Source: Pirellulales bacterium (GTDB lineage: Bacteria; Planctomycetota; Planctomycetia; Pirellulales; Lacipirellulaceae). From it: a stretch of DNA of 64,000 nucleotides. The notes below the pieces were generated by a model. The model was given only the letters and a program-made list of their open reading frames with translations, did no database searches and had not been told where the DNA came from. How positions within the stretch are numbered: position 1 is the stretch's first letter; every line of letters starts with the position of its first letter. The position numbers were made by a program, and so were the translations under genes. Location: positions 1-64,000 of the forward strand of contig JADZFK010000161.1 of NCBI GenBank assembly GCA_020849945.1, given 5' to 3'. Shown in pieces: positions 34,230 to 44,100 of the stretch.

Positions 34230-36077
34230 TTAGATTGAAAGTGCTTGACGTTCCGCAACGCGACGCCGGATCAGGTCGAGGTCGTCGTTGGGCGTGGCCG
34301 CGATAAGGCGGCGGGTGTACTCTTCGCGTGGGTTGTTGTAAATGTTTTCCGAGGGGCCGAATTCAACGATCTTGCCTTCGTTCATCACGGCCATCATGTC
34401 GGCCATGAACTTGACGACGCTCAGATCGTGGCTAATGAAAATGTACGTGAGGCCGCGCTTATCTTGCAGTTCTTTGAGCAAGTTGAGTACCTGCGCCTGC
34501 ACGCTCACATCGAGCGAGGAGACCGATTCATCGCAGATGATGAATTCAGGCCCGGCGGCCAGCGCGCGGGCAATGCACACGCGTTGCCGTTGCCCGCCGC
34601 TAAACTCGTGCGGATAGCGGCGGAGGAAATCGGGCTTCAGCCCGACTTCGCGGAGGAGCTCCGCGGCGCGGTCGCGGCGATCGGCGCGATTTGTGCCGAT
34701 CCGCTGAATCACCATCGGCTCGGTGACGGCCGTTTCGATCGTCATCCGCGGGTTCAGTGACCCGTAGGGGTCTTGAAAAACGATTTGCATCTTGCCGCGC
34801 ATCGCGCGGAGTTCGCTGCCCGAAAGCTGTGCCAGGTTGACGCCACGGTAGAGCACCTGACCGCCGGTGGGTTCGATGAGCCGGAGGATCGCGCGGCCGG
34901 TTGTGGTTTTTCCGCAGCCGCTTTCACCCACCAGCCCCAGCGTTTGGCCCGGGTACACGTTGAAACTGACGCCATCCACGGCCCGGATGTAATCGACGGT
35001 ACGGGCAAGGATGCCACGCTTGACGGGGAAGTGAACTTCCAGGTTGCTGACGGCAAGCACGGGTTGCGTGCCTTCCTCGATCGACTGGGTTTGTGGCGCG
35101 TGGTGGCCTTCTTCCCACGGGTGGCCAATTACGGCCAGTTCGCTCTTCGGGTGGAGCAATCGGCCGCGGCCTGTGGTTTCGAGGTGTTTCAAGCGTGCCG
35201 CATCCATCTTCTTTTCGATAACGCGAATCGAGCCCTCTTTCGTCACGGTTTCCATGAAGTCATCAACGGTGGGCAACCGCCGGTACTTGGTTTCCAGCCG
35301 TGGCCGGCAAGCCAGCAAACCTTTCGTGTACGGGTGCTTGGGGTTCGCAAAGATATCGAGCACCGGCGCGTATTCCACTTCTTCGCCGCGGTACATCACG
35401 AGCACATCGTCCGCAATTTCGGCAATGACGCCGAGGTCGTGCGTAATGAAGATAATGGCCATGCCGCGTGTATCGCGCAGCTTGCGGAGAATTTCGAGAA
35501 TCTGGGCCTGGATCGTGACATCGAGTGCGGTGGTCGGCTCATCGGCGATGAGCAGTTGCGGGTTGCAGGAAAGGGCCATCGCGATCATCACACGCTGTTT
35601 TTGGCCTCCCGACATTTGGTGTGGGTAGGAATCGATACGTTGCTCCGGCTTGGGGATGCCGACCTCGCGCATCAAGTCGATCGTCCGCTGCCGGGCCACG
35701 GTTCGGCTCACCCGCTGATGCAGGATGATGGCCTCCATGATCTGTGAGCCTACGGTGAAAACCGGGTTGAGCGAGGTCATCGGCTCCTGAAAAATCATGC
35801 TAATATCGCGGCCGCGGATCGATTGCATTTCGCGCTCCGGCAGGCCGACGAGGTCGCGCCCAAGGAACGAAATGCGTCCCGATTCAATCTTGGCGTTTGA
35901 CGTAAGCAGCTGCATGATCGAAAGCGAGGTAACACTTTTGCCGGAACCGCTTTCGCCCACGATACCCAGCGTGCGTCCCGGCTCAAGCCGAAACGTAAGC
36001 CCATCGACGGCGCGGACAACGCCCTCTTCGGTGTGAAAGAATGTGCGGAGACCATCAACTGCGAGGACAGTAGTCAT
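34230..36077 (-). CDS. Fused peptide ABC transporter ATPase (two NBDs)
   Basis: 615 residues with two complete nucleotide-binding domains of the Dpp/Opp type. First: GESGSGKS, then [15 protein letters not shown] and [14 protein letters not shown]. Second: [23 protein letters not shown] and [14 protein letters not shown]. Oligopeptide transporters often have two separate ATPases (DppD and DppF); here they are joined. It powers the two permeases encoded upstream. ATG at 36077 ([10 protein letters not shown]) lies directly against the left arm of the GxxExxY cassette, with no clear ribosome-binding site in the spacer. Confidence 0.92.
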   Translation of the reverse strand: MTTVLAVDGLRTFFHTEEGVVRAVDGLTFRLEPGRTLGIVGESGSGKSVTSLSIMQLLTSNAKIESGRISFLGRDLVGLPEREMQSIRGRDISMIFQEPMTSLNPVFTVGSQIMEAIILHQRVSRTVARQRTIDLMREVGIPKPEQRIDSYPHQMSGGQKQRVMIAMALSCNPQLLIADEPTTALDVTIQAQILEILRKLRDTRGMAIIFITHDLGVIAEIADDVLVMYRGEEVEYAPVLDIFANPKHPYTKGLLACRPRLETKYRRLPTVDDFMETVTKEGSIRVIEKKMDAARLKHLETTGRGRLLHPKSELAVIGHPWEEGHHAPQTQSIEEGTQPVLAVSNLEVHFPVKRGILARTVDYIRAVDGVSFNVYPGQTLGLVGESGCGKTTTGRAILRLIEPTGGQVLYRGVNLAQLSGSELRAMRGKMQIVFQDPYGSLNPRMTIETAVTEPMVIQRIGTNRADRRDRAAELLREVGLKPDFLRRYPHEFSGGQRQRVCIARALAAGPEFIICDESVSSLDVSVQAQVLNLLKELQDKRGLTYIFISHDLSVVKFMADMMAVMNEGKIVEFGPSENIYNNPREEYTRRLIAATPNDDLDLIRRRVAERQALSI

Positions 36078-36079
36078 AC

Positions 36080-36585
36080 AGTAGCCACAAAAAGGCACAA
36101 GAGACACAAATAAGAGGACTGTGGTTTTACATCTCGTCAGGTGGCGAGTTGTTTTGATCGAGTGTGAAGATGTACTTCTTGATGAACAGGCGAGGAGCAC
36201 CGAAGTTGATCAGCAAACCATGCTCCTTGCCGGATGAACGAAGGTAACCAATCATTTGAGCAATGTGATCGTTCACGATTGCGTTGCACGCCTTGATTTC
36301 GACGATCAAGCAGTTTCCTATCAGCAAGTCGACATAATATTCTCCAAGAATAGTACCATCTTCATCGTAAACGCTAAGTGGATGTCGGGTATGAACAATC
36401 AGACCAATCTTTGCAAGTCGATGTGCCAAGGCGCGTTCGTAGACTTTCTCCAAGTGCCCATGTCGAAGGTAATTGTGAATCGCAAAACTCGTCTCTCTCA
36501 CAATGTCGCATAGCTCATTGATAGTTTTTCACTTCTTTCCCATTGCCAGCCCACTTTTCGTGTTCTTTGTGCTTTTTTGTGGCTA
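36080..36585. mobile_element. GxxExxY cassette bounded by inverted repeats
   Basis: Left arm GTAGCCACAAAAAGGCACAA then GAGACAC (36080-36106). The right arm read on the minus strand is ATAGCCACAAAAAAGCACAA then AGAACAC (36585-36558). Between them lies a single small gene, 36127-36501. The unit sits exactly between the stop codon of a permease gene and the start codon of the ATPase gene. It looks like a small mobile cassette, but there is no transposase and no obvious target duplication. Confidence 0.6.
36127..36501 (-). CDS. GxxExxY family protein
   Basis: 124 residues from a GTG. The sequence SFAIHNYLRHGHLEKVYERALAHRLAKIGL contains the GxxExxY-type motif (GHLEKVYE), followed by GEYYVDLLIGNCLIVEIKAC, which resembles a PD-(D/E)xK-like core (D-x-IGNCLIVEIKA). 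Codons upstream of the GTG also fit the family (INELCDIV) but no ATG, GTG or TTG start is available there; a stop lies just beyond. The true N-terminus may be truncated, or a rare start is used. Function is unknown. It lies inside the repeat-bounded cassette 36080-36585. Confidence 0.78.
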   Translation of the reverse strand: MRETSFAIHNYLRHGHLEKVYERALAHRLAKIGLIVHTRHPLSVYDEDGTILGEYYVDLLIGNCLIVEIKACNAIVNDHIAQMIGYLRSSGKEHGLLINFGAPRLFIKKYIFTLDQNNSPPDEM

Positions 36586-37680
36586 TCACTTAGCTTGCCT
36601 CAACCTTGGGTCGGTCGCTTCTTGCAAACCTTCGCCGACGAGGTTGTAAGCCAGGACGGTGAAGAAGATGGCAAGGCCGGGGAAGAGCACAAGCCACCAC
36701 ATATTCAGGTTGCTGCGGCCAGCGTCGAGCAGCGCGCCCCAACTGGGGTTGGGGGGCGGGGTGCCGAAGCCAAGGAAGCTCAGGCCGCTTTCGAGCAGGA
36801 TCGCGGAAGCGATGCCGAACGTGATCGGCACAAGCACAGGCGCAAGCGAGTTGCGAAACACGTGGCGGTACATGACGCGATACCAAGGCACGCCGAGCGC
36901 GCGGGCAGCCATCACAAAATCGGCTTCCCGCAACCGAATGAATTCGCCGCGCATCAGGCGGGCGATGCCCGTCCAGCGGGTGAAGCCCAGCACGGCCATG
37001 AGATGCCAAATCGTGGGCCGTTCGAGGATCGCAATGAGAGCGAGAATGAGCACCAGGGGCGGTACGCACATCACAAGTTCGATGAGGCGGCTCAGCAGCA
37101 TATCAACCCAGGAGCCAAAGTAGCCGGCCAGTGAGCCGACAACGATCCCGATCACCGAGGCAATCCCCATCGACACGAAACCAACGAGCATGGCCGTGCG
37201 GGTGCCATGCACCATCTGGGCGAAGACATCGACGCCCGAACGGGTCGTGCCAAACCAGTTATACCGCGACGGGCTACCCGTATCGCGCGCCGGGTTGGCC
37301 GGCAGGTCGGGCCACTCATTCGCCCGCACGCGCCGGTACGGGTCTTGATATACGAGCGGCCAATACGCCCAACTCTCCGGGTCTTTCTTTGTCAAATTCG
37401 CCGGATAGACGCCGCGAAATCGATCGATGAGAAAGATCGGGTGCTCCCACTTACTGTAGAAGTATCCTAACGCGGGGAAGTACAGATTCCCCTTGTAAGA
37501 ACACACGAGCGGCTTGGTGCCGACGATGGCTGGCGAAAAGAGCGCAACGAGGCCCATGAATGCCACGTACACGAAGGCGGCCATCGCTAACTTGCGTCGG
37601 CGGAAACGACGCCATGTCTCCACCCAGAAGCCAGGCGACCGGGGCAAGGTGGTTTTAACGGGGGGGGAAGTAGTGGGCAT
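36586..37680 (-). CDS. Peptide ABC transporter permease, DppC-like
   Basis: 364 residues. An N-terminal extension (PGFWVETWRRFRRRKLAMAAF) precedes a first membrane segment. A long periplasmic-type insert follows (about 60-160). The permease core has AMLVGFVSMGIASVIGIVVGSLAG and the EAA-type loop EADFVMAARALGVPWYRVMYRHVFRNSLAPV. The C-terminus is LSFLGFGTPPPNPSWGALL. It forms the channel together with the DppB-like permease. The TGA stop is immediately followed by the right arm of the GxxExxY cassette. Confidence 0.92.
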   Translation of the reverse strand: MPTTSPPVKTTLPRSPGFWVETWRRFRRRKLAMAAFVYVAFMGLVALFSPAIVGTKPLVCSYKGNLYFPALGYFYSKWEHPIFLIDRFRGVYPANLTKKDPESWAYWPLVYQDPYRRVRANEWPDLPANPARDTGSPSRYNWFGTTRSGVDVFAQMVHGTRTAMLVGFVSMGIASVIGIVVGSLAGYFGSWVDMLLSRLIELVMCVPPLVLILALIAILERPTIWHLMAVLGFTRWTGIARLMRGEFIRLREADFVMAARALGVPWYRVMYRHVFRNSLAPVLVPITFGIASAILLESGLSFLGFGTPPPNPSWGALLDAGRSNLNMWWLVLFPGLAIFFTVLAYNLVGEGLQEATDPRLRQAK

Positions 37681-37717
37681 CGGCGAAACGGGGCGGTGGG
37701 CGCTAAGCCGCGAGCGG

Positions 37718-38710
37718 CTAGTGGTAAGTCACGCGGGGGTCCACAACCGCGTACAAAATGTCAGCCAGCAACTGGCCAATGAGCGTGAGAACCGAAAACA
37801 AAAGCACCAATCCCATTGTGGTTGGGTAATCGCGCATGCGGATCGATTCAAAAAACAACTTGCCCATGCCGGGCCAACTGAATATCTGCTCCAAAATAAT
37901 ACTGCCGCTCAGCAGCGCCGGCAGTTCGAGGCCGATCATCGTTACGAGCGGAATCAGCGTGTTGCGAAACGCATGATGCAACAGGATACTTCGCGATCCC
38001 ACGCCTTTGGCACGGGCCGTGCGAATGTAATCTTGTCGGATGACTTCCTCCATGTTTGCCCGAATGAATCGGCTGTAAAACGCCAGCGCGCCATAGGTAA
38101 AGCATGCCACCGGCAACAACGAATGGCAAAACAAATCGCTGAACTGCTGGACGAACGAAAGCTCGGAATAATTATCGCTCGTCATGCCAAAAAGCGGCAA
38201 CTCGAAGCGAGTACCCTTCAGCTTGATTGAAAATAGAACCTGCAAGCCGAGCGCCGCTACGAACGCGGGCAGCGAGTACAGCATGTACAGAAGAACGCTG
38301 ACGGCCCGCTCATCGGGCTTGCCGCTCCGTGCCGTAGAGTACAGGCCGAGGGGGATCGCAAGCAGGTAGGAAATGAGCAATGACGAAATTGTCAGCAGGA
38401 GCGTCGGCCCGACCCGCTGGCCAATAACCTTTGCAACCGCCGCGTGGTGCGTAAGCGAACTACCCAGGTCGCCCTGGGCGGCCTTCGCTAGCCACTTAAA
38501 GTACGCCTGATACCAAGGCAGGTTCAGCCCAAACTCTTCCCGCATCCGTTCGATGTCTTCAGCTCGCATATTCCGACCCGGGTCTACCGATTCCAGCTTC
38601 ACAAGCACCGGGTCGCCCGGCATCATGCGAATCAGGCCGTACACAAAGAACGTGATGAACAGCAGCGTCATCGACCCCAACAGCAATCGTCGAACAATGT
38701 AGCTTGTCAT
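37718..38710 (-). CDS. Peptide ABC transporter permease, DppB-like
   Basis: 330 residues. MTSYIVRRLLLGSMTLLFITFFVYGLIRMMPGDPV is the characteristic N-terminus. EEVIRQDYIRTARAKGVGSRSILLHHAFRNTLIPL is the EAA loop that binds the ATPase. Six membrane segments are expected. It lies between the binding protein and the DppC-like permease, with 37 bp to the latter. Confidence 0.93.
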   Translation of the reverse strand: MTSYIVRRLLLGSMTLLFITFFVYGLIRMMPGDPVLVKLESVDPGRNMRAEDIERMREEFGLNLPWYQAYFKWLAKAAQGDLGSSLTHHAAVAKVIGQRVGPTLLLTISSLLISYLLAIPLGLYSTARSGKPDERAVSVLLYMLYSLPAFVAALGLQVLFSIKLKGTRFELPLFGMTSDNYSELSFVQQFSDLFCHSLLPVACFTYGALAFYSRFIRANMEEVIRQDYIRTARAKGVGSRSILLHHAFRNTLIPLVTMIGLELPALLSGSIILEQIFSWPGMGKLFFESIRMRDYPTTMGLVLLFSVLTLIGQLLADILYAVVDPRVTYH

Positions 38711-38988
38711 GGGCGGCGGAAAGCGACGCGAGGAGTTCTAAGAAATTGCTGTGATGGCAAGGGCCGATTGCCGACTTACAACGGATTCGGTCGAGAGAAA
38801 ACCGGACCGCATAACGGGATTGCCGCGATGAACTGGAGAATCTGCCAGGCAGCCATCACGAGTGGGTCGCTCTCCGCAATCAATCTTTTCTTCTACGGGC
38901 AATGTCCTGAAAATCCTGCCGATCCTGTTATCCTGTCTAATCTCATCCTCGAGTCGTCTCGATGTCCTAACGATCAAGTTTCCGTTGA
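38711..38988. other. Spacer with a short repeat phrase
   Basis: 278 bp between the DppB-like permease and the binding protein gene. The minus strand near 38900-38941 reads GACAGGATAACAGGATCGGC then AGGATTTTCAGGACA, a repeat-rich phrase often seen between genes in many bacteria. No gene is visible. Confidence 0.5.
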
Positions 38989-40902
38989 TTACGGAGTCCA
39001 GATCGCCCCAAAGCCCGGGCCATACGAAAATGGCCCGCGCGGGCTAAACCGATATCCCCGCAACTTCTTGTTGAATCCGTAAAATGAGCTTCTCGTATAC
39101 AGGAACAAGTAGGGCTGGTCCTCGTAGATGAGGTTCGAGATTTCACCGTAAATCGCTGCCCGCTTTTCGCGGTCAAATTCCTTCATGCCTTGCTTAAAAA
39201 GCGCATCGACCTTGGGATTCGAGTAACTGCCGTAGTTCCGGTCTTGGCCGGTGCCAAAGATGTTCTCGTTCGTGTAGGGGTCGGTGCCGGTGGACCACCC
39301 CGAGAGCTCGGCCTCGAATCGCTTCTTCTGCACACGCTCCTGGAACACGGCCGCCTCCATCGGCACGATGTGGCACACCACGCCTATCCCCTCCAGGTTC
39401 TCGCGGAACAAATTGCAGATGTTGATGCGGTCGGGCTTCTGGCTCACCATCAGAGAAAACTCGAACGGCACAAGTTGGCCGTTAATTTCCTTGTCGCGAA
39501 TGCCGTCGCCGTCGCTATCGACCCAGCCCGCATCATCCAGTAGCTCTTCGGCCTTGTCGAGGTCGTGCTCGATGAGCTTGGGCGGGTTCTTCGGGTACAT
39601 CCAGGAATCGGGGTGAAAGATGCCATAGCATCGCGGGTGAAGGCCAAAGCAAAGGTCGTCGATCATTTCGTCGTAATTCATCGCATGGGCCATCGCCCGC
39701 CGCACGCGCACGTCCTGAAAGAACGGCGTCGTCAAATTCCAGCCGATATAGAAGAAGGTCCATTCGTCCTCGTAGACCTTTGTGTTCTGGGCGTAGAAAT
39801 CGTTGTCCGAGGTTTGGGTTTCCCATTGCTCGGCGTCTAACTCGCCTTCGTCGATCCGCCCCGACTTGAGCGCCAACAGCCGCGTGTTGCCATCTTCGAT
39901 CACGCGGAAACGAATCTGTTTGAAATAGGGCTTGTCGCGCACCTGCTTGCCGTTGTGCATGTAATAGTTCTCGCGGCGGCGAAGGAGAATTTCCGAGCCG
40001 CGCGTCCACTCGGCCAGTTCGTAAGGCCCACCCGCGATCGGGTGACGCTCGAGGTTGGCGTGGTAGGCCGAAGTCGTCAGCGTAGAATCTTCCGCAATCG
40101 ACTTTTCGTAAACGTGTTTCGGGAGAATCGGATAATTAACGTTCCACACGTTCGTCGCCCCGGGCGCTTTGTGGAAGTACATGACGGTGTAGTCGTCGTA
40201 GGCCTTCACACACTTCAACTCATCGGTTCCGGCTCGAACGGCCGGCACCGGCACTTGCGAGGTCATGATCGCCCGGTACGAAAACTCCACGTCGTGGGCC
40301 GTGATCGGCTTCCCATCCGACCATACCAAATCCTTCCGCATCACAACCTTATCGACCATCCGATCCTTGCTCGTTTGCCACGATACCACAGAATCGCTTG
40401 AAGCAAACGGCCTCATTTCCCAATCGAAACTGAACAAACCGAACGAGGTCAGGTTCAGAAACTGAGATTCGGCAATGCTGCTGTAAAGAATGGGGTTGGT
40501 CGTCGAAAGATCGAGTTGCAATCCTCGGTTGATCGTCGCTTCGAAATCGACGCCTCGCCCATCGACCGGTGCCAACACGGAAAGGGCGCTCAATATCTTG
40601 CGATTCGCCTCCGGCGAATCGTTCTGCAAACCAAGTGCCTCCTCCACCGTCGCCAGTGGCGGTTGGCTCGCCATGAGCTTGCGAAGCTCCACCATCGGAT
40701 CGATGACCGGAAGGTCCTCCCATTCAGCCGTCTTTTCCAATTCCTCACTCGAGGGCGGCGTGAATGGCGGGCTCATGTTGCCAAGGCGAAACGGCTCGGC
40801 CCCCTCCGCCGCAACAACCCCTGGGGCACTCATGGCCAAGTTCAACACAATGAGGCCGGGCAGAATCCAAATCGGGAGCACCAGAGCAGAGAAACACCGC
40901 AT
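38989..40902 (-). CDS. Peptide ABC transporter substrate-binding protein
   Basis: 637 residues from MRCFSALVLPIW with a signal peptide (about 1-31). It belongs to the SBP_bac_5 type: YTVMYFHKAPGATNVWNVNYPILPKHVYEKS, LDKAEELLDDAGWVDSDGDGIRDKE and GWSTGTDPYTNENIFGTGQDRNYGSYSNPKVDALF. The domain captures peptides or related solutes outside the membrane. The DNA starting at 40902 is followed by both permeases and, after the cassette, by the ATPase, so all four parts are present. Confidence 0.92.
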   Translation of the reverse strand: MRCFSALVLPIWILPGLIVLNLAMSAPGVVAAEGAEPFRLGNMSPPFTPPSSEELEKTAEWEDLPVIDPMVELRKLMASQPPLATVEEALGLQNDSPEANRKILSALSVLAPVDGRGVDFEATINRGLQLDLSTTNPILYSSIAESQFLNLTSFGLFSFDWEMRPFASSDSVVSWQTSKDRMVDKVVMRKDLVWSDGKPITAHDVEFSYRAIMTSQVPVPAVRAGTDELKCVKAYDDYTVMYFHKAPGATNVWNVNYPILPKHVYEKSIAEDSTLTTSAYHANLERHPIAGGPYELAEWTRGSEILLRRRENYYMHNGKQVRDKPYFKQIRFRVIEDGNTRLLALKSGRIDEGELDAEQWETQTSDNDFYAQNTKVYEDEWTFFYIGWNLTTPFFQDVRVRRAMAHAMNYDEMIDDLCFGLHPRCYGIFHPDSWMYPKNPPKLIEHDLDKAEELLDDAGWVDSDGDGIRDKEINGQLVPFEFSLMVSQKPDRINICNLFRENLEGIGVVCHIVPMEAAVFQERVQKKRFEAELSGWSTGTDPYTNENIFGTGQDRNYGSYSNPKVDALFKQGMKEFDREKRAAIYGEISNLIYEDQPYLFLYTRSSFYGFNKKLRGYRFSPRGPFSYGPGFGAIWTP

Positions 40903-41165
40903 TCTTTGCCTCGCAGCACAGACAGGATCGGTAACAAGGAAGCCCAAACAACGTGCCAACTGCCAGCACTTTGCCGGAACTCTAAGCTACCCAATGCTTT
41001 ACGGTCCGTCAATCTCGCGGCAAGCGCGCTCGGGGCCTTTCCAACTTTCCAACTTTCCGAATGGCGAACAGGTGTTGCCCGGTTTTCGCTGTGCCTGCTA
41101 AGCTACCGCCGCGATTTCTAGGCTCTTGGCCTGCCCTACATGCATCGTTCTTGTTCGAGGCTCTT

Positions 41166-44100
41166 ATGATAACGCGGCGCGGTTCGTGGGTAGCGGTTAC
41201 TGGTTTGGCGTGCTCGATCGTTCTCGCTCAGGCATGGCGAGCAGAGGGGCAAAACGGTGCCGGCATGTTGCGCCGTCCTGGCGCTGCCACCGCAACGAAG
41301 CCTAGTTCAAACACGAAGCTGCCCATTCCAAACGCAAACCAAGCCGATTCCAATTCCAACCCGCAGGCGGCAGCGCCCGCGCAGCGAACTCCCGAGCAGG
41401 CGGCCAAGGCAGCTGCCGAAGAGCGGGCCGCGTTTCTCAAACTCATCGGTGCGAATTGGATCTGGTCACCTGCCCAGAAAAAAGACGAAGTGCCGATCGG
41501 CGATTGTTACTTCCGAAAATCGTTCACGGTGAACCAAACCGATTTTGCCCAGGTACACATCGCCTGCGACAACCAGTACGAACTGTACGTGAACGGCAGG
41601 CTCGTCGGGCGCGGCGGAGACTGGCGCAATATGGACGTTCACGATATCAACTCATTCATGGCGCCAGGTTCGAACGTCGTTGCCGTGAAGGCGACGAACA
41701 CCGACGCGGGCGCGGCTGGCTTGGTCGCGCGGGTCATTGTGAAAGAACGCGGCGGCACACACCAATCGTTCTCGACCGATACCTCCTGGAAGACCAGCGT
41801 GAAGGAGCAAGCCGATTGGGCTCAGCCCCGACTCCGCGATCACGATTGGCTGGCCGCGAAAGTGTATGGCCAGTTGGGCACCGTTCTGCCCTGGGGCGAT
41901 GAAGTCGTGATCGGCGAGGAAGGCTCTCGATTCACGACCGATCCGGAGTTTGTCGTCGAGCGGCTGGTGGCCGACGAGCAAGCCGGTTCCCTCATCGCAA
42001 TGGCCTTCAACGCGTCGGGCGATATCCTCGCCTCGCGCGAAGGGGGGAGCCTGCTGCTCATCCGCGATCAGGATAAGAACGGCTCCTTCGAGTCGGTTAC
42101 GCCCTTCTCAAACGACGTGAAAAACGTGCAAGGAATCCTCTCGCTCGGCAATCGAGTTTACGCCGTGGGCGATGGCCCCGAGGGGGGCGCACTCTATCAA
42201 CTGACCGATCACGACAACGACGGACGATGCGATACGCACAAGACGCTCGTGAAATATCGCGGCCTGATCGGCGAACATGGGCCTCACACCGTTCGGTTAG
42301 GGCCTGATGGCCTGCTGTACGTGTTGTGTGGCAACTTCGCGCAGGTGGCTACCTCGATCGATGCTCGAAGCCCGTACGTTACCACCTACGAAGGCGATTT
42401 GATTCAGCCCCGCTACGAAGACCCCAACGGCCATGCCGTCGGGGTGCCCGCGCCGGGCGGTTCCTTCATCCGCACCGATACGAACGCAAGCTTCGTCGAA
42501 ATGGTCGCCGGCGGTTTCCGAAACCCCTACGACTTCACCTTCAACAGCGATGGCGAACTCTTCACCTACGATGCCGATATGGAGTGGGACATCGGTTCGC
42601 CCTGGTATCGGCCCACGCGGGTCGTTCACGTCACGCCCGGCGGCGAGTACGGCTGGCGCAGCGGTTGGGCCAAGTGGCCCGCGTATTTCTTGGATGGCCT
42701 TCCACCCGCCGCCGACATCGGCCTCGGCTCGCCCACCGGTGTCGTCTATTACAACCACAACGCCTACCCCCCTCGACTTCAGAACACGCTCTTCGTGGCC
42801 GATTGGGCACTCGGCCAAATTCACGCCGTCAAGCTCGAACGCAGCGGCGCAACCTACAAAGCCACGGCAGCCACGTTCCTCAAAGGCCGCCCGCTCAATG
42901 TCACCGGCCTGGATGTCGGGCCCGATGGCTTCCTCTACTTCAGCACCGGCGGCCGCGGCACCGATGGCGGCATCTACCGCGTCCGATGGGTCGGCACGGG
43001 GCCTCCGCAAGATATCAACTTCAATCAGGGCCTTCGGGCCGCGCTCGATCAACCCCAACTGCAAAGCGATTGGGCGCGGGCTCGCATCGCGGCCGTTCGC
43101 AAAAGCTTGGGCGATGCCTGGAAAACCGAACTCGAAAAACTCCTCGCGGAAAAGAACAGCCCCGCGCGCGATCGGCTACGCGCCATCGAACTGCTGACCT
43201 ACTTTGGGCCAGCCCCATCGTCCACGCTCTTGATCCAATTAACGACCGACCCCGATCCGGCCCTGCGAGCGCGAGCCGCTAGGCTCATCGGCAATCGTAG
43301 CGAAGCCGATCTCGGCAAGCCGCTCGTGGCCTTGCTGAAGGATGCCGATCCGTGGGTACGCCGCGTGGCCTGCGAGGCGATTGCCCATCGCGGCACCGAA
43401 TCCGCCGCCCCGAGGCTGATCGAACTGCTCGGCGACAACGACCGATTCGTCGCGTTTGCCGCCCGCCGCGCGTTAGAAAAACGACCCGCCGCCGAGTGGC
43501 AATCGCAGGTGCTTGCCGCTGAAGCCCCGCAAGTGTTCCTGACAGGGGCAACCGGGTTGCTCGTGCAAAGCCCCTCGAAACCACTGGCCCAGCAAGTGCT
43601 TGAGCGATGCGAATCCATGCTCCGCGGCCAGGTCCGCGAGCCAAGTCTCAAGCCAGGCCAACTAAGCGACGAAAGCTTCCTCGGCCTGCTACGCGTCGTG
43701 CAGTTAGCGTACATCCGCGGGCCGATCGCCCCGGGCGAAGTCCCCACGCTAACGCAGCAATTGTTACGCGAGTTTCCAACCCGCAACACCATGATGAATC
43801 GCGAACTGGTGCGGTTGCTGGCCTACTTGCAGCCCCCAGGGGCCGCGCACACGCTCGCCCATCAATTGGAAACGAACATTCCAAACGAAGAGAAACTCCA
43901 CATCGCGGCCTACGCGCAGCGTATCGCCAACGGTTGGGAAACGGCCGACAAGTTTCTCATGTTGCGGTACCTCGAAGACGTTCGCAACACGGAAGGTGGA
44001 CATAGTTTGAACGGCTATGTGGAATACTTTGCCCGCGATTTCTTCAGCAAACTTACCCTGGCCGATCGCCGCCAGATCGTGGCGGCCGGCGAAAATTACC

